Of a stretch of DNA of 64,000 nt, positions 1 through 8,028 are shown in pieces. The notes below the pieces were generated by a model, which was given only the letters and a program-made list of their open reading frames with translations, had not been told where the DNA came from and searched no databases. Location: assembly GCA_016219875.1 (NCBI GenBank), contig JACRJZ010000137.1, positions 37,127 to 101,126 of the forward strand, in the 5' to 3' direction. A program made the translations under genes and the position numbers. Source of the DNA: Verrucomicrobiota bacterium. Its GTDB lineage: Bacteria; Verrucomicrobiota; Verrucomicrobiia; Limisphaerales; JACRJZ01. Position 1 is the stretch's first letter, and each line of letters begins with the position of its first letter.

Positions 1-1213
1 CCGCCTCGCCCAGGGCTTGCGCTTGATCGGGCTTCAACAGCAACTGCTCGATGCCGTCAGCCAATGCTGCGGTGATCGGTTCGCAGACGAGTCCGCCGCC
101 CGTGGCTTCGATCAGTTCCGGAAAGGCGCCGTGGCGCGGCTGCACGACCGGCACCCCGGCGGCCATCGCCTCGATGAGGTAAAGTCCGAAGGCCTCGCCG
201 TAGAGCGCCGGCACCGACAGGACCGAGAGCGAGCCATAGAACTCCACCTTGCGCGCGCGTTCGAGATTGGGATGGAACTCGGCCACATCGAAGCACCCTC
301 CGTCGCGCAACCGCCGCCGCATCTCGTCGAGGAACGGCTCGTCCGCCGGGCCGCAGCCGCCGCCGATCTTGAGTCTCAGCCCCGGCACACGCCCGCGGCG
401 CTTGAGTTCGATGAACACGTCCACCAAGCGATCCAGCCCCTTCTCGCGGCACAAGCGGGCGAAGAACCCCAACGTCGGCGGCGAAACGCGAGGCAGCGGC
501 GTCGCCGGGTCAGCGTAGCCTTCAAGGCTGATGCCGTTGTGGACCACGCGGACTTTCCCGTCGGGAAGGGCGAGCCGTTCGCGCATCACGTCCGCGTAGT
601 ACTGGCTGGGCGCGATGAACAGTTCCACGTCCACTGCGCGCTCTCGCAGCGCCTGCCAAGCGGGGTCGCGATGACTGGCCGGCAGGGAGTCGAGGTAGGC
701 ATCCTCCCCCTGCAACATGGAAACCACCGGTACTCGCAGCCGCGCGCGGAGTTGGCGCGTCAACCCGGCGAGCAGCGCGTTGGAAAGGCAGACGACATCC
801 GGGCGTTGCGGCTGGGACGCGAGCCAGGAAATCAATTCATCAAGCTCGCGGACTTGGTTGCCTTCTTCGCCGCGCAGCATGGAAAGCATGAGGTCGCCGA
901 CATCTTCCGCCCGGGTCTTCGCCGCGCGACCACCGGCCCAGCGGAGCAGCGCGGGCGAATCGAGCCAACGCCGCAGCCACGCGGGGGCCTTGCGGTAGAG
1001 GGCGGATTTTTGATCGAGATAGACGTTCACGCCGCCGAAGAACAGGGGCGTGCCCGCACTCTGGTCGGCTTCGTCCAGCGTCAGCGGGAGATAGAGCGGC
1101 ACCATGAGCGCGGAATGGCCTTGCCGCCGCAATTGCGCCACGAGCGCGTTGTCGCGGAAGCAGTTTCCGCAATACATGCCGCCGGCGCCGGGGGTGATCT
1201 GGACCAGGTTCAC
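1..1213 (-). CDS. Glycosyltransferase, GT4-like (3' end beyond window)
   Basis: Transfers a sugar from a nucleotide donor, probably in cell-surface or exopolysaccharide synthesis in the cytoplasm. The reverse strand reads open from a GTG at 1213 to the window edge, giving about 404 residues without a stop. The N-terminus has the glycine-rich acceptor-domain start ITPGAGGMYCGNC. The C-terminal half has GFFARLCREKGLDRLVD followed by GEAFGLYLIEAMAAGVPVV, the E-x7-E nucleotide-sugar motif of GT-B retaining enzymes. The GTG is preferred because it places the first beta strand where the family begins; the frame stays open further upstream. The last few dozen residues are missing. The family is sure, the substrate is not known. 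Confidence 0.85.
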   Translation of the reverse strand, partial: MNLVQITPGAGGMYCGNCFRDNALVAQLRRQGHSALMVPLYLPLTLDEADQSAGTPLFFGGVNVYLDQKSALYRKAPAWLRRWLDSPALLRWAGGRAAKTRAEDVGDLMLSMLRGEEGNQVRELDELISWLASQPQRPDVVCLSNALLAGLTRQLRARLRVPVVSMLQGEDAYLDSLPASHRDPAWQALRERAVDVELFIAPSQYYADVMRERLALPDGKVRVVHNGISLEGYADPATPLPRVSPPTLGFFARLCREKGLDRLVDVFIELKRRGRVPGLRLKIGGGCGPADEPFLDEMRRRLRDGGCFDVAEFHPNLERARKVEFYGSLSVLSVPALYGEAFGLYLIEAMAAGVPVVQPRHGAFPELIEATGGGLVCEPITAALADGIEQLLLKPDQAQALGEA

Positions 1214-1417
1214 AATCGCAGTCTCAGTCCCCGAAGCTCCGGGCGCGGACGCTCGCCGTGGGCGGCTCTTCTCGCGAAGCGGACCAACTCATGGCGCAGA
1301 AAGTGGCCGAGGCGAAGGGAAAAAGCAAATGGGAGCGGCGCAGGCGCCACCGCCGCTCATCATTCCGTTTGAGTTCGGCCGGGGAGACAGCCTAAAGTCG
1401 CCGCGTCTCAACATCGC

Positions 1418-3274
1418 ATGAAACTGCAACTCATCGACTGGCTGATCGTCGCGGCGTCGCTCTTCGTTTGTTTCGTCCCCGCGCTCTTCTTTGGCAAGCG
1501 GGCGGGCAAGAACACTTCGGAGTTCTTCGTTTCCGGCCGGTCGGTGCCGTGGTGGCTGGCGGGACTTTCAATGGTGGCGACGACGTTCAGCAGCGACACG
1601 CCCAACTTGGTGACCGACATCGTGCGCCGCCAGGGCGTGGCGGGCAACTGGTGCTGGTGGGCGTTCGTGTTGACCGGCGTGGCCACGGTCTTCTTCTACG
1701 CGCGGCTGTGGCGGCGTTCGGAGGTGATGACGGACCTGGAGTTCTACGAGATTCGTTACTCCGGCAAGGCGGCCAGCGTGGTGCGCGGATTCCGATCCGT
1801 GTATCTGGGGTTGTTCTTCAACTGCGTGATCATGGCGTCGGTCAACCTGGCCGCGTGCAAGATCGCGAATGTCCTCTTCGGTCTGCCGCGCTGGCAGACG
1901 CTCACGATCGTCGGGCTGATGAACGTGGCTTTCGCCGCGCACTCGGGCCTCTGGGGCGTGCTGGTCATCGACATGGTCCAGTTCTTCATCAAGATGACAG
2001 CGGTGATCGCGGCGGCGTATTTCGCGGTGAAACAGGTCGGTGGTTTGGACGTGCTGGTGCAAAAGCTCTCCGCGCCGCTCCCCGGTCCCGACGGCAAGAC
2101 CATGCTCAACTATCTGAACATCCTCCCCGACTTCACGAGCAACTGGGACCTGGCGGTGGCGGTGTTCGTCATGCCCATCGCGGTGCAATGGTGGGCGACG
2201 TGGTATCCGGGCGCCGAACCGGGTGGCGGCAGCTACATCGCGCAGCGGATGCTGGCGTCGAAGTCGGAGAAGGACTCGCTGGGCGCGGTGCTGTTCTTCA
2301 ACGTCGCGCATTACGTCCTGCGGCCCTGGCCGTGGATTCTGGTGGGGCTGTGCTCGCTGATCGTTTATCCGCAGTTGTCGGACATTCAGAAGGCGTTTCC
2401 GAATCTCGATCCAGCCCTGCTGGGCCACGACATCGCTTATCCGGCGATGCTGAAGTTCCTGCCGGTCGGCTTCATCGGCTTGATGGTCGGTGGGCTGATT
2501 GCGGCGAGTTCGTCCACGATCCTGACCCACTTGAACTGGGGATCGTCCTACCTCGTGCATGATTTCTACCAGCGATTCATCCGCAAGGACGCCGCTGAGA
2601 AGCACTACGTGCTGGTCGGACGGCTCACGACCATCGGCTTGTTCGTCTGCGCGGCCGGGATGGTCTATCTGCTGGACACGGCGAAGGACAACTTCGACAT
2701 CATCCTCCAGGTCGGCGCGGGCACCGGCTTGCTGTATCTGCTGCGCTGGTTCTGGTGGCGCATCACGGCGTGGTGCGAGGTGGTGGCGATGGCCAGCTCG
2801 TTCGGCGTCTCAATCGCGTTGCTGGTGCTCAAGAAGCAATTCCACGCGGATATTCCCACGCATCACGCGCTGCTCATCACCATCGCGGTCACGACCGTGT
2901 GCTGGATGGCGACCGCGTTCCTCGGCCCGCAGACGGATCGCCGGACGCTGATCGACTTCTACAAGAAGGTCCGCCCGTTCGGCCCCGGCTGGCGGCGCGT
3001 CCGCGAAGAGGCGGGCATTTCGGAGCAGGAAGCGGCGAAGACGAGAGAGAACATCCCGCTGGCACTGCTGGGCTGGTCGGCTGGCTGTGCGGTGATCTGG
3101 TCGTCGCTGTTCATGGTGGGGAACTTTCTCTACGGACGGATGGCGCAAGCGGGGCTGCTGCTGGCGGTGTTTGTGGCCAGCGGGCTGGTGCTGCTCTTCG
3201 TGATCAACCGGCTTTGGGGCCAACCTGAGAAGCCTTCCAACGGAGAGGCAGCCGCCAGCCACCTTCCGCATTGA
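1418..3274 (+). CDS. Sodium:solute symporter (SSS family)
   Basis: Inner-membrane sodium-coupled uptake carrier. The 618 residues form about thirteen to fourteen hydrophobic segments. Near the N-terminus is FFVSGRSVPWWLAGLSMVAT, the SSS signature region around TM1-TM2, and further on GLIAASSSTILTHLNWGSSY, equivalent to the TM8 sodium-site serines. The length is typical for verrucomicrobial and planctomycete members. It starts at ATG 1418 and ends 37 bp before the secreted glycosidase-like gene, so the two are probably co-transcribed. That suggests import of a sugar or sugar acid released by the neighbour, which is inference. The substrate cannot be read from sequence. Confidence 0.9.
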   Translation: MKLQLIDWLIVAASLFVCFVPALFFGKRAGKNTSEFFVSGRSVPWWLAGLSMVATTFSSDTPNLVTDIVRRQGVAGNWCWWAFVLTGVATVFFYARLWRRSEVMTDLEFYEIRYSGKAASVVRGFRSVYLGLFFNCVIMASVNLAACKIANVLFGLPRWQTLTIVGLMNVAFAAHSGLWGVLVIDMVQFFIKMTAVIAAAYFAVKQVGGLDVLVQKLSAPLPGPDGKTMLNYLNILPDFTSNWDLAVAVFVMPIAVQWWATWYPGAEPGGGSYIAQRMLASKSEKDSLGAVLFFNVAHYVLRPWPWILVGLCSLIVYPQLSDIQKAFPNLDPALLGHDIAYPAMLKFLPVGFIGLMVGGLIAASSSTILTHLNWGSSYLVHDFYQRFIRKDAAEKHYVLVGRLTTIGLFVCAAGMVYLLDTAKDNFDIILQVGAGTGLLYLLRWFWWRITAWCEVVAMASSFGVSIALLVLKKQFHADIPTHHALLITIAVTTVCWMATAFLGPQTDRRTLIDFYKKVRPFGPGWRRVREEAGISEQEAAKTRENIPLALLGWSAGCAVIWSSLFMVGNFLYGRMAQAGLLLAVFVASGLVLLFVINRLWGQPEKPSNGEAAASHLPH

Positions 3275-3311
3275 ACCGCCAAGGCGCCAGCGGCTATGGT
3301 CCTGCGCTGCG

Positions 3312-5567
3312 ATGAGCACCGCGACTTTTCACGCCCGGCATCCCGGCCTCGTCTGGTCCAACTCCCAGGCGGACGACGCTTCTTTCCCCAAGCTCACCAC
3401 ACGAACGTTCTTGGCTCTTTGGCTCGGCCTCGCCGCCGCCATCACCGCCTCCGCCGCGGTCACACTCCACCCGGCTGATTCGCCGTCGCTCCGGTTTGCC
3501 GCGTCCCAAATCGAGCAAGCAGCGGCCGTTCGGCAGGCGCCGCTTCCCGCAACGACCTTGGAAGTCACCGGTAAGGGCGTGCCCCAGAGCTATCGCCTCG
3601 AGCGCGCGGGAGGGACGATCCGCGTCGTGGGCGCGGACGCCATCGGCGCGATGTATGGCGGCTTAGACGTGGCGGAGGCCATCCGACTCGGAACGCTGGC
3701 AGACCTGAAGGAGGGCGAGCACAAACCGTTCATCGCCCAGCGCGGGATCAAGTTCAACATCCCGCTCGACCTCCGCACGCCCAGCTACTCGGACAACAGC
3801 GACGCCTTTCAGGCCAACCTCCCGGAGATGTGGAGCCGCGAGTTCTGGCAGGAGTTCTTTGATGAGATGGCGCGGAACCGGTTCAACGTCCTGTCGCTTT
3901 GGAACCTTCATCCCTTTCCCTCGCTGGTGAAGGTGCCGGAGTTCCCGGAGGTCGCGCTGAAGGACGTGCTGCGCACGCGCGTGCCGTTTGATGAGAACTA
4001 CCCGCTCAACGGCGCGAACATGTTTCGCCCGGAGCACCTGAAGGATGTCGAAGTCGTTCGCCGGATGACCATCGACGAGAAGATCGCGTTCTGGCACGAC
4101 GTGCTCCAGATGGCCAAGGACCGCGGCATCGACGTGTATTGGTTCACCTGGAACCTGTTCACCTACGGTGCCGAGGGGAAGCACAGCATCACCGGTTCAC
4201 AGACCAACCCGGCGACGATTGCCTACTTCCGCGCCAGCGTGCGTGAACTGCTGCTCACCTACCCGCAACTCGCCGGCCTCGGCATCACTGCCGGTGAGCG
4301 CATGGAGGACCGCAAGGACGAGTTCTCGAAGGAGCGCTGGCTGTGGCGGACCTACGGCGAAGGCGTGCGCGACGCCTTGAAGCAGCAACCCGGACGGCAC
4401 TTCCGCCTCATCCACCGCTTCCACCAAAGCGGGCTGGGCGAAATCTTCACCGAGTTCAAAGACTATCCCGGCCCGCTGGACTTCAGCTACAAGTACGTCG
4501 TGGCACACATGTATGCCTCGACCACGCCGCCGTTCATCCAACCGCTGCTGAAGGAACTGTCCAAGGACCGCCGCACCTGGCTCACCGTCCGCAACGACGA
4601 CATCTACAGCTTTCGCTGGGGCGATCCGCAGTTCGCCCGCGACTTTGTGAAAGCCATGCCCGGCCCCGACATGCTCGCCGGCTTCTACATGGGGCCGGAC
4701 GGTTACTGCTGGGGCCGTGAGGCGATGGATCTGGAGCCGCAGACGCCGCGCCAACTCGTCATGCAGAAGCAATGGTTCAGTTTCATGCTCTGGGGGCGGC
4801 TGAGCTACGATCCCGCCTTGCCGGACGCGCTCTTCCAGCGGACGGTCGCCGTGCGATTTCCCGAAGTGCCGGCGGGGAAGCTCCTGGCCGCCTGGTCTGC
4901 CGCGTCGCGTGTGTTCCCGGAAATCACACGGTTCTTCTGGGGCAACATCGATTTGAAGTGGATGCCCGAAGCGTGTCTGAGCCATCCCAGCTTCAAAGGC
5001 TTTTACACCGTCCGGCATTTCATTGAGGGCGAAATCATGCCGGGCAGCGGGAACCTCGACATCCGCGAATGGCGTGAACGTCTCCTCCAACGCCAACCGA
5101 TGAACGGGACCACGCCCCTGGAGGTCGCGGCGAACTTGCGCCGTCATGCCGACGCCGCGCTGGCGGGCGTAGTGGAACTGCGAGGCGCTGTATCCCCTCC
5201 GGTGCCATCGAGAGAACTCCGTCTCACGCTGGGTGACATGGAGGCGTTCGCCCGCATCGGACACTACTACGCGGCCAAGATTGAAGGCGCGTGTGAACTG
5301 GCGCTCTTCGACGCCACGGCCCAGCCGGAGCATCGTGAGGCGGCGGTGAAACACCTCGAAGCGGCCCTCGGCCATTGGCGGGCTTACGCGACGGCTTACA
5401 CGCGCCAATACAAACAGCCGCTCCTCTACAACCGCGTCGGCTGGGTGGACATCCCGAAGCTGGCGGGGAAGGTCGCTGACGACATCCAGGCGGCCCGCGA
5501 CTGGAAGCCCGGCTCGGTCAAGCCGCGGCCCGCCGCCACGCGCAAGTCCAGCATCTACGGACAGTGA
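3312..5567 (+). CDS. Secreted glycoside-hydrolase-like protein (GH20/GH67-type N-terminal fold)
   Basis: Probable exported or periplasmic carbohydrate-active protein of 751 residues. A hydrophobic leader lies at residues 30-49 (FLALWLGLAAAITASAAV region). It follows 29 odd residues, so the true start may be downstream of ATG 3312, although no in-frame ATG is closer. Residues 50-130 resemble the zincin-like N-terminal domain of GH20 and GH67 enzymes, including GAMYGGLDVAEAIRLG at 112-127. The following IAQRGIKFNIPLDLRTPSY and the RFNVLSLWNLHPFPS region fit a TIM-barrel start. I could not assign a catalytic acid pair. It sits 37 bp after the SSS symporter. Related proteins are annotated as alpha-glucuronidase-like; the activity here is unproven. 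Confidence 0.75.
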   Translation: MSTATFHARHPGLVWSNSQADDASFPKLTTRTFLALWLGLAAAITASAAVTLHPADSPSLRFAASQIEQAAAVRQAPLPATTLEVTGKGVPQSYRLERAGGTIRVVGADAIGAMYGGLDVAEAIRLGTLADLKEGEHKPFIAQRGIKFNIPLDLRTPSYSDNSDAFQANLPEMWSREFWQEFFDEMARNRFNVLSLWNLHPFPSLVKVPEFPEVALKDVLRTRVPFDENYPLNGANMFRPEHLKDVEVVRRMTIDEKIAFWHDVLQMAKDRGIDVYWFTWNLFTYGAEGKHSITGSQTNPATIAYFRASVRELLLTYPQLAGLGITAGERMEDRKDEFSKERWLWRTYGEGVRDALKQQPGRHFRLIHRFHQSGLGEIFTEFKDYPGPLDFSYKYVVAHMYASTTPPFIQPLLKELSKDRRTWLTVRNDDIYSFRWGDPQFARDFVKAMPGPDMLAGFYMGPDGYCWGREAMDLEPQTPRQLVMQKQWFSFMLWGRLSYDPALPDALFQRTVAVRFPEVPAGKLLAAWSAASRVFPEITRFFWGNIDLKWMPEACLSHPSFKGFYTVRHFIEGEIMPGSGNLDIREWRERLLQRQPMNGTTPLEVAANLRRHADAALAGVVELRGAVSPPVPSRELRLTLGDMEAFARIGHYYAAKIEGACELALFDATAQPEHREAAVKHLEAALGHWRAYATAYTRQYKQPLLYNRVGWVDIPKLAGKVADDIQAARDWKPGSVKPRPAATRKSSIYGQ

Positions 5568-5576
5568 AGTGCGGCT

Positions 5577-6029
5577 TCAAGGTTTCCAGAGCCGGTAGAA
5601 CCGCGCGCCAGTGGGGGCGTTTTCAAGGTAGTCCAGGCATGTCACGTTGGTTCGGTACGGTGGGGGAATCGGCGTCCAGACAGTGTTCGTGCCGGGAGTA
5701 AGCGTCGCAGCGCATTGCAGCGTGAAGCCATCGGCGGGCTTGGGCCAGGAAACCACGACCATGTCGTTGCTTTGCACCACTGAGAGGAAGGGTGCGCCTT
5801 CGGTCTGCACGGCGGCCAGCGTGCCCCAGAAACCGCCTTGCAGCGTGAAGCCGCCACCGCTCAGCACGCCGGCGTCGGGCTGGCCGATGGTGCCGGTGAG
5901 GGTGAAGCCGCCGTTGGTGCTGGTGCCCCCGCCGCCGTCGAGCGTGAACCAGTCGAGGGTGTAGGACTGGGCGGGCAGTAGTGTCAGACTGGCAAGCAGG
6001 CTCGCCAAGGTTGCGGTGATTGTTCTCAT
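5577..6029 (-). CDS. Small secreted protein with Verrucomicrobia-type C-terminal tail
   Basis: Unrecognised function. The 150 residues begin with a signal peptide (MRTITATLASLLASLTLLPAQS). A glycine-rich segment follows with repeated GGFTL and GGGFTLQGGFWG units. The rest is a beta-rich segment ending in GARFYRLWKP, a tail common on secreted verrucomicrobial proteins. A good Shine-Dalgarno (AAGGAGAA) lies 7 bp before the ATG. The gene starts 21 bp after the stop of the M6-like protein upstream, so the two probably share a transcript. It faces the plus-strand glycosidase-like gene tail to tail with only 9 bp between them. Confidence 0.75.
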   Translation of the reverse strand: MRTITATLASLLASLTLLPAQSYTLDWFTLDGGGGTSTNGGFTLTGTIGQPDAGVLSGGGFTLQGGFWGTLAAVQTEGAPFLSVVQSNDMVVVSWPKPADGFTLQCAATLTPGTNTVWTPIPPPYRTNVTCLDYLENAPTGARFYRLWKP

Positions 6030-6050
6030 GATCTGGTTCTCCTTTTGTCG

Positions 6051-7994
6051 CTACCGGCCAATCGTGACCGGCCCGCCGTAGGCTTCGATGGTCAGGGGTT
6101 TGCCGACGTGCCCTCTCTCGGGGCTGGTCCCGGTCTTGATATGCAGGTTTCCTTGGGGAAAAACGGCGTTCACCCCTTCGGCAAAGGTGTTGAACGGTCG
6201 CGCGAAGCTGCCGTCTTCCGTTCCCCCGTAACGGAAATCCACCCAGGTTTCGAAGTCAGGCTGGATTTCGACAGTGATTTCGTCAGCCCCGGGTGCGAAG
6301 GGATGAACGAGGATGCGCGTTGCGCTCGAGGTGCCGTCGAACCAGCGCAAGCCGGGTGTGCCATCGCCGCCATGCCAGGCGTCCCCCCGGCTGCGCCAGA
6401 AATTGGGCGAGCCTTCGGTCATCATGGCGTTGACGCCATCGGCCCACAGCAGCGTGTAGAAGTTGGTGTTGCCTCCAGCCGCATGCACGCCGCCGTTGGC
6501 GCCGGCGCAGGCACCGTAATCGGTTGGGTTGCCGTGGGCGTCTTCTCGCGGACGGAACAGGGACTGGCACTGGCTGCAATGTTGCCACTTGCGAGTGCCC
6601 AGAGCTTCGGGATCGTCGTTGTGACGGAGGCTGACTTCGCAGACGCCGGCTTGGTGGCGTCCGCCAGCGGGACAAGCGCTGGAAGTGAGGTTTGGAAAAT
6701 AGAAGAGCTGGCCGCACTTCTGGCAAGAGCGCCAGCCGGGGACTCCCCCAGCGTTGGGATCATTGCAGGGCAGTCGGAGGTGCTTGTCATCGCCGGCATT
6801 TTCAGCCACGTGATTGGTGTTGCTGCGGGAGCAAGGCCAGTCGGTGCGGTTGGTGATGAACAAGCTGCGGCAGAACATGCAACGCCGCCAGTTCGTCTCA
6901 GCCGAGGGGAAATACGTGGTGGTGTAATTGACGGGATGCTTGTTCCCGTCCTGCTGCACGTGCCAGATGACGAGGCCGCTGTCCTTGACGTCCTTGTCAT
7001 AGCCGGAGCCTAAACTCGAGGTGTTAGTCGTGCGGTACTCCAGCACAAAGAATTCCTTGCTGCCGCGCGCAGTGTTGGTGAGATCGTACAGGATGACCGG
7101 TCCGTTCACGTCCATGCGTTGGGCCGCCGGCAAGATCAACAGGCCCGCTTGACGCAGGGAATAGCGGCGCGGCTCGCACCAGGCGAACTGAAGTTTGTGC
7201 CAGGCGTCCACGTGCAGGACGTTGCCCCCAGACATGACGGTGAAACCGCTGCTCATCCCGCTGGGACCGTAGATGTCTCCCGGAGGGCCGGACTGCAGGA
7301 CGTGAATCAACTCCTCCGCCAGCACCCGCAGGCCAAGGTCAAAGTGCTGAATGGTCACCCATCCGTCATAGTCAACGCCCGCCGTTCCGCTCCAATCGCG
7401 GGCGCCTCCGCCGAAAGTAAGGTCGTTGCCGATCAACTGGATCGTGCATTCCAGCGGAGTGACCGTGCCATTGCCATTGCCGCCCTTGCTGGCCAAGTCG
7501 TAGCTGCGCAGGTCGAAGCCCTGGGCCATGGCCTGCCCGATCATGTGGGTCATGTAATCATGGTCCGCCGCCGCGCCGTTAGTCCCGTCGTAGTGGTCCC
7601 AGAAGGTGCGATAGAGGTGGTTGGTATCCATGAGCACCATGCACACCGGCGCCGGCAACCACTGAAACCGCCCGTTCGAGATTTCATGGAAATAGCCGTT
7701 CATGCTCTCCGGAGACGTGGTCCGGCCAAAGAACCAGTTCGAGTAGTACCGCTCCGCGGCCGCGTAGTTCGTGTGGACTTGGTTCGTTCCCATTCTAAAG
7801 GGCACGGTAAGCGGGGTGTTGCCGTTGTTGTTGGTGAAGTTGACCAGGATGATGGCGTTGTAGATCGCCCGCTTCGTGGTCATGTTGCCGTAACCGAACT
7901 CCCCCAGCGAGGGTGTGGCGGCGGCACACTCGAGCGACAAGCCGAGGGACGCACAGGCAATCCCGACAGCCAGGCATTTGAATAGAGGTTTCAT
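6051..7994 (-). CDS. Secreted M6-like metallopeptidase homologue with degenerate zinc motif
   Basis: Exported protein of 647 residues with a signal peptide at 1-26 (MKPLFKCLAVGIACASLGLS...). Residues about 40-330 look like the M6 (immune inhibitor A-like) fold: YFHEISNGRFQW, then MSGGNVLHVDAWHKLQFAW, which is the GxMSxG and AWxKxxLGW region. However, the HExxH position reads EELIH at 227-231, so the first zinc histidine is a glutamate and peptidase activity is doubtful. Residues about 370-510 hold three Cys-x2-Cys modules (WRRCMFCRSLF, WRSCQKCGQLF, WQHCSQCQSLF), like the W-x2-C-x2-C-x-LF repeats of other secreted proteins. The tail GKPLTIEAYGGPVTIGR is typical of verrucomicrobial exoproteins. 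It lies just upstream of the small secreted gene. Confidence 0.7.
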   Translation of the reverse strand: MKPLFKCLAVGIACASLGLSLECAAATPSLGEFGYGNMTTKRAIYNAIILVNFTNNNGNTPLTVPFRMGTNQVHTNYAAAERYYSNWFFGRTTSPESMNGYFHEISNGRFQWLPAPVCMVLMDTNHLYRTFWDHYDGTNGAAADHDYMTHMIGQAMAQGFDLRSYDLASKGGNGNGTVTPLECTIQLIGNDLTFGGGARDWSGTAGVDYDGWVTIQHFDLGLRVLAEELIHVLQSGPPGDIYGPSGMSSGFTVMSGGNVLHVDAWHKLQFAWCEPRRYSLRQAGLLILPAAQRMDVNGPVILYDLTNTARGSKEFFVLEYRTTNTSSLGSGYDKDVKDSGLVIWHVQQDGNKHPVNYTTTYFPSAETNWRRCMFCRSLFITNRTDWPCSRSNTNHVAENAGDDKHLRLPCNDPNAGGVPGWRSCQKCGQLFYFPNLTSSACPAGGRHQAGVCEVSLRHNDDPEALGTRKWQHCSQCQSLFRPREDAHGNPTDYGACAGANGGVHAAGGNTNFYTLLWADGVNAMMTEGSPNFWRSRGDAWHGGDGTPGLRWFDGTSSATRILVHPFAPGADEITVEIQPDFETWVDFRYGGTEDGSFARPFNTFAEGVNAVFPQGNLHIKTGTSPERGHVGKPLTIEAYGGPVTIGR

Positions 7995-8028
7995 GATGAG
8001 GGCCTCGTTTGCTTTCGCGGTTTGATGG

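Noticed and set aside
17..1372. Plus-strand open frame over the first 1.4 kb
   Set aside because: The opposite strand encodes a clear glycosyltransferase; this frame is its antisense shadow.
1291..1395. Short basic peptide (MAQKVAEAKGKSKWERRRRH...) before the symporter
   Set aside because: 34 residues with no ribosome-binding site or family likeness; most likely chance.
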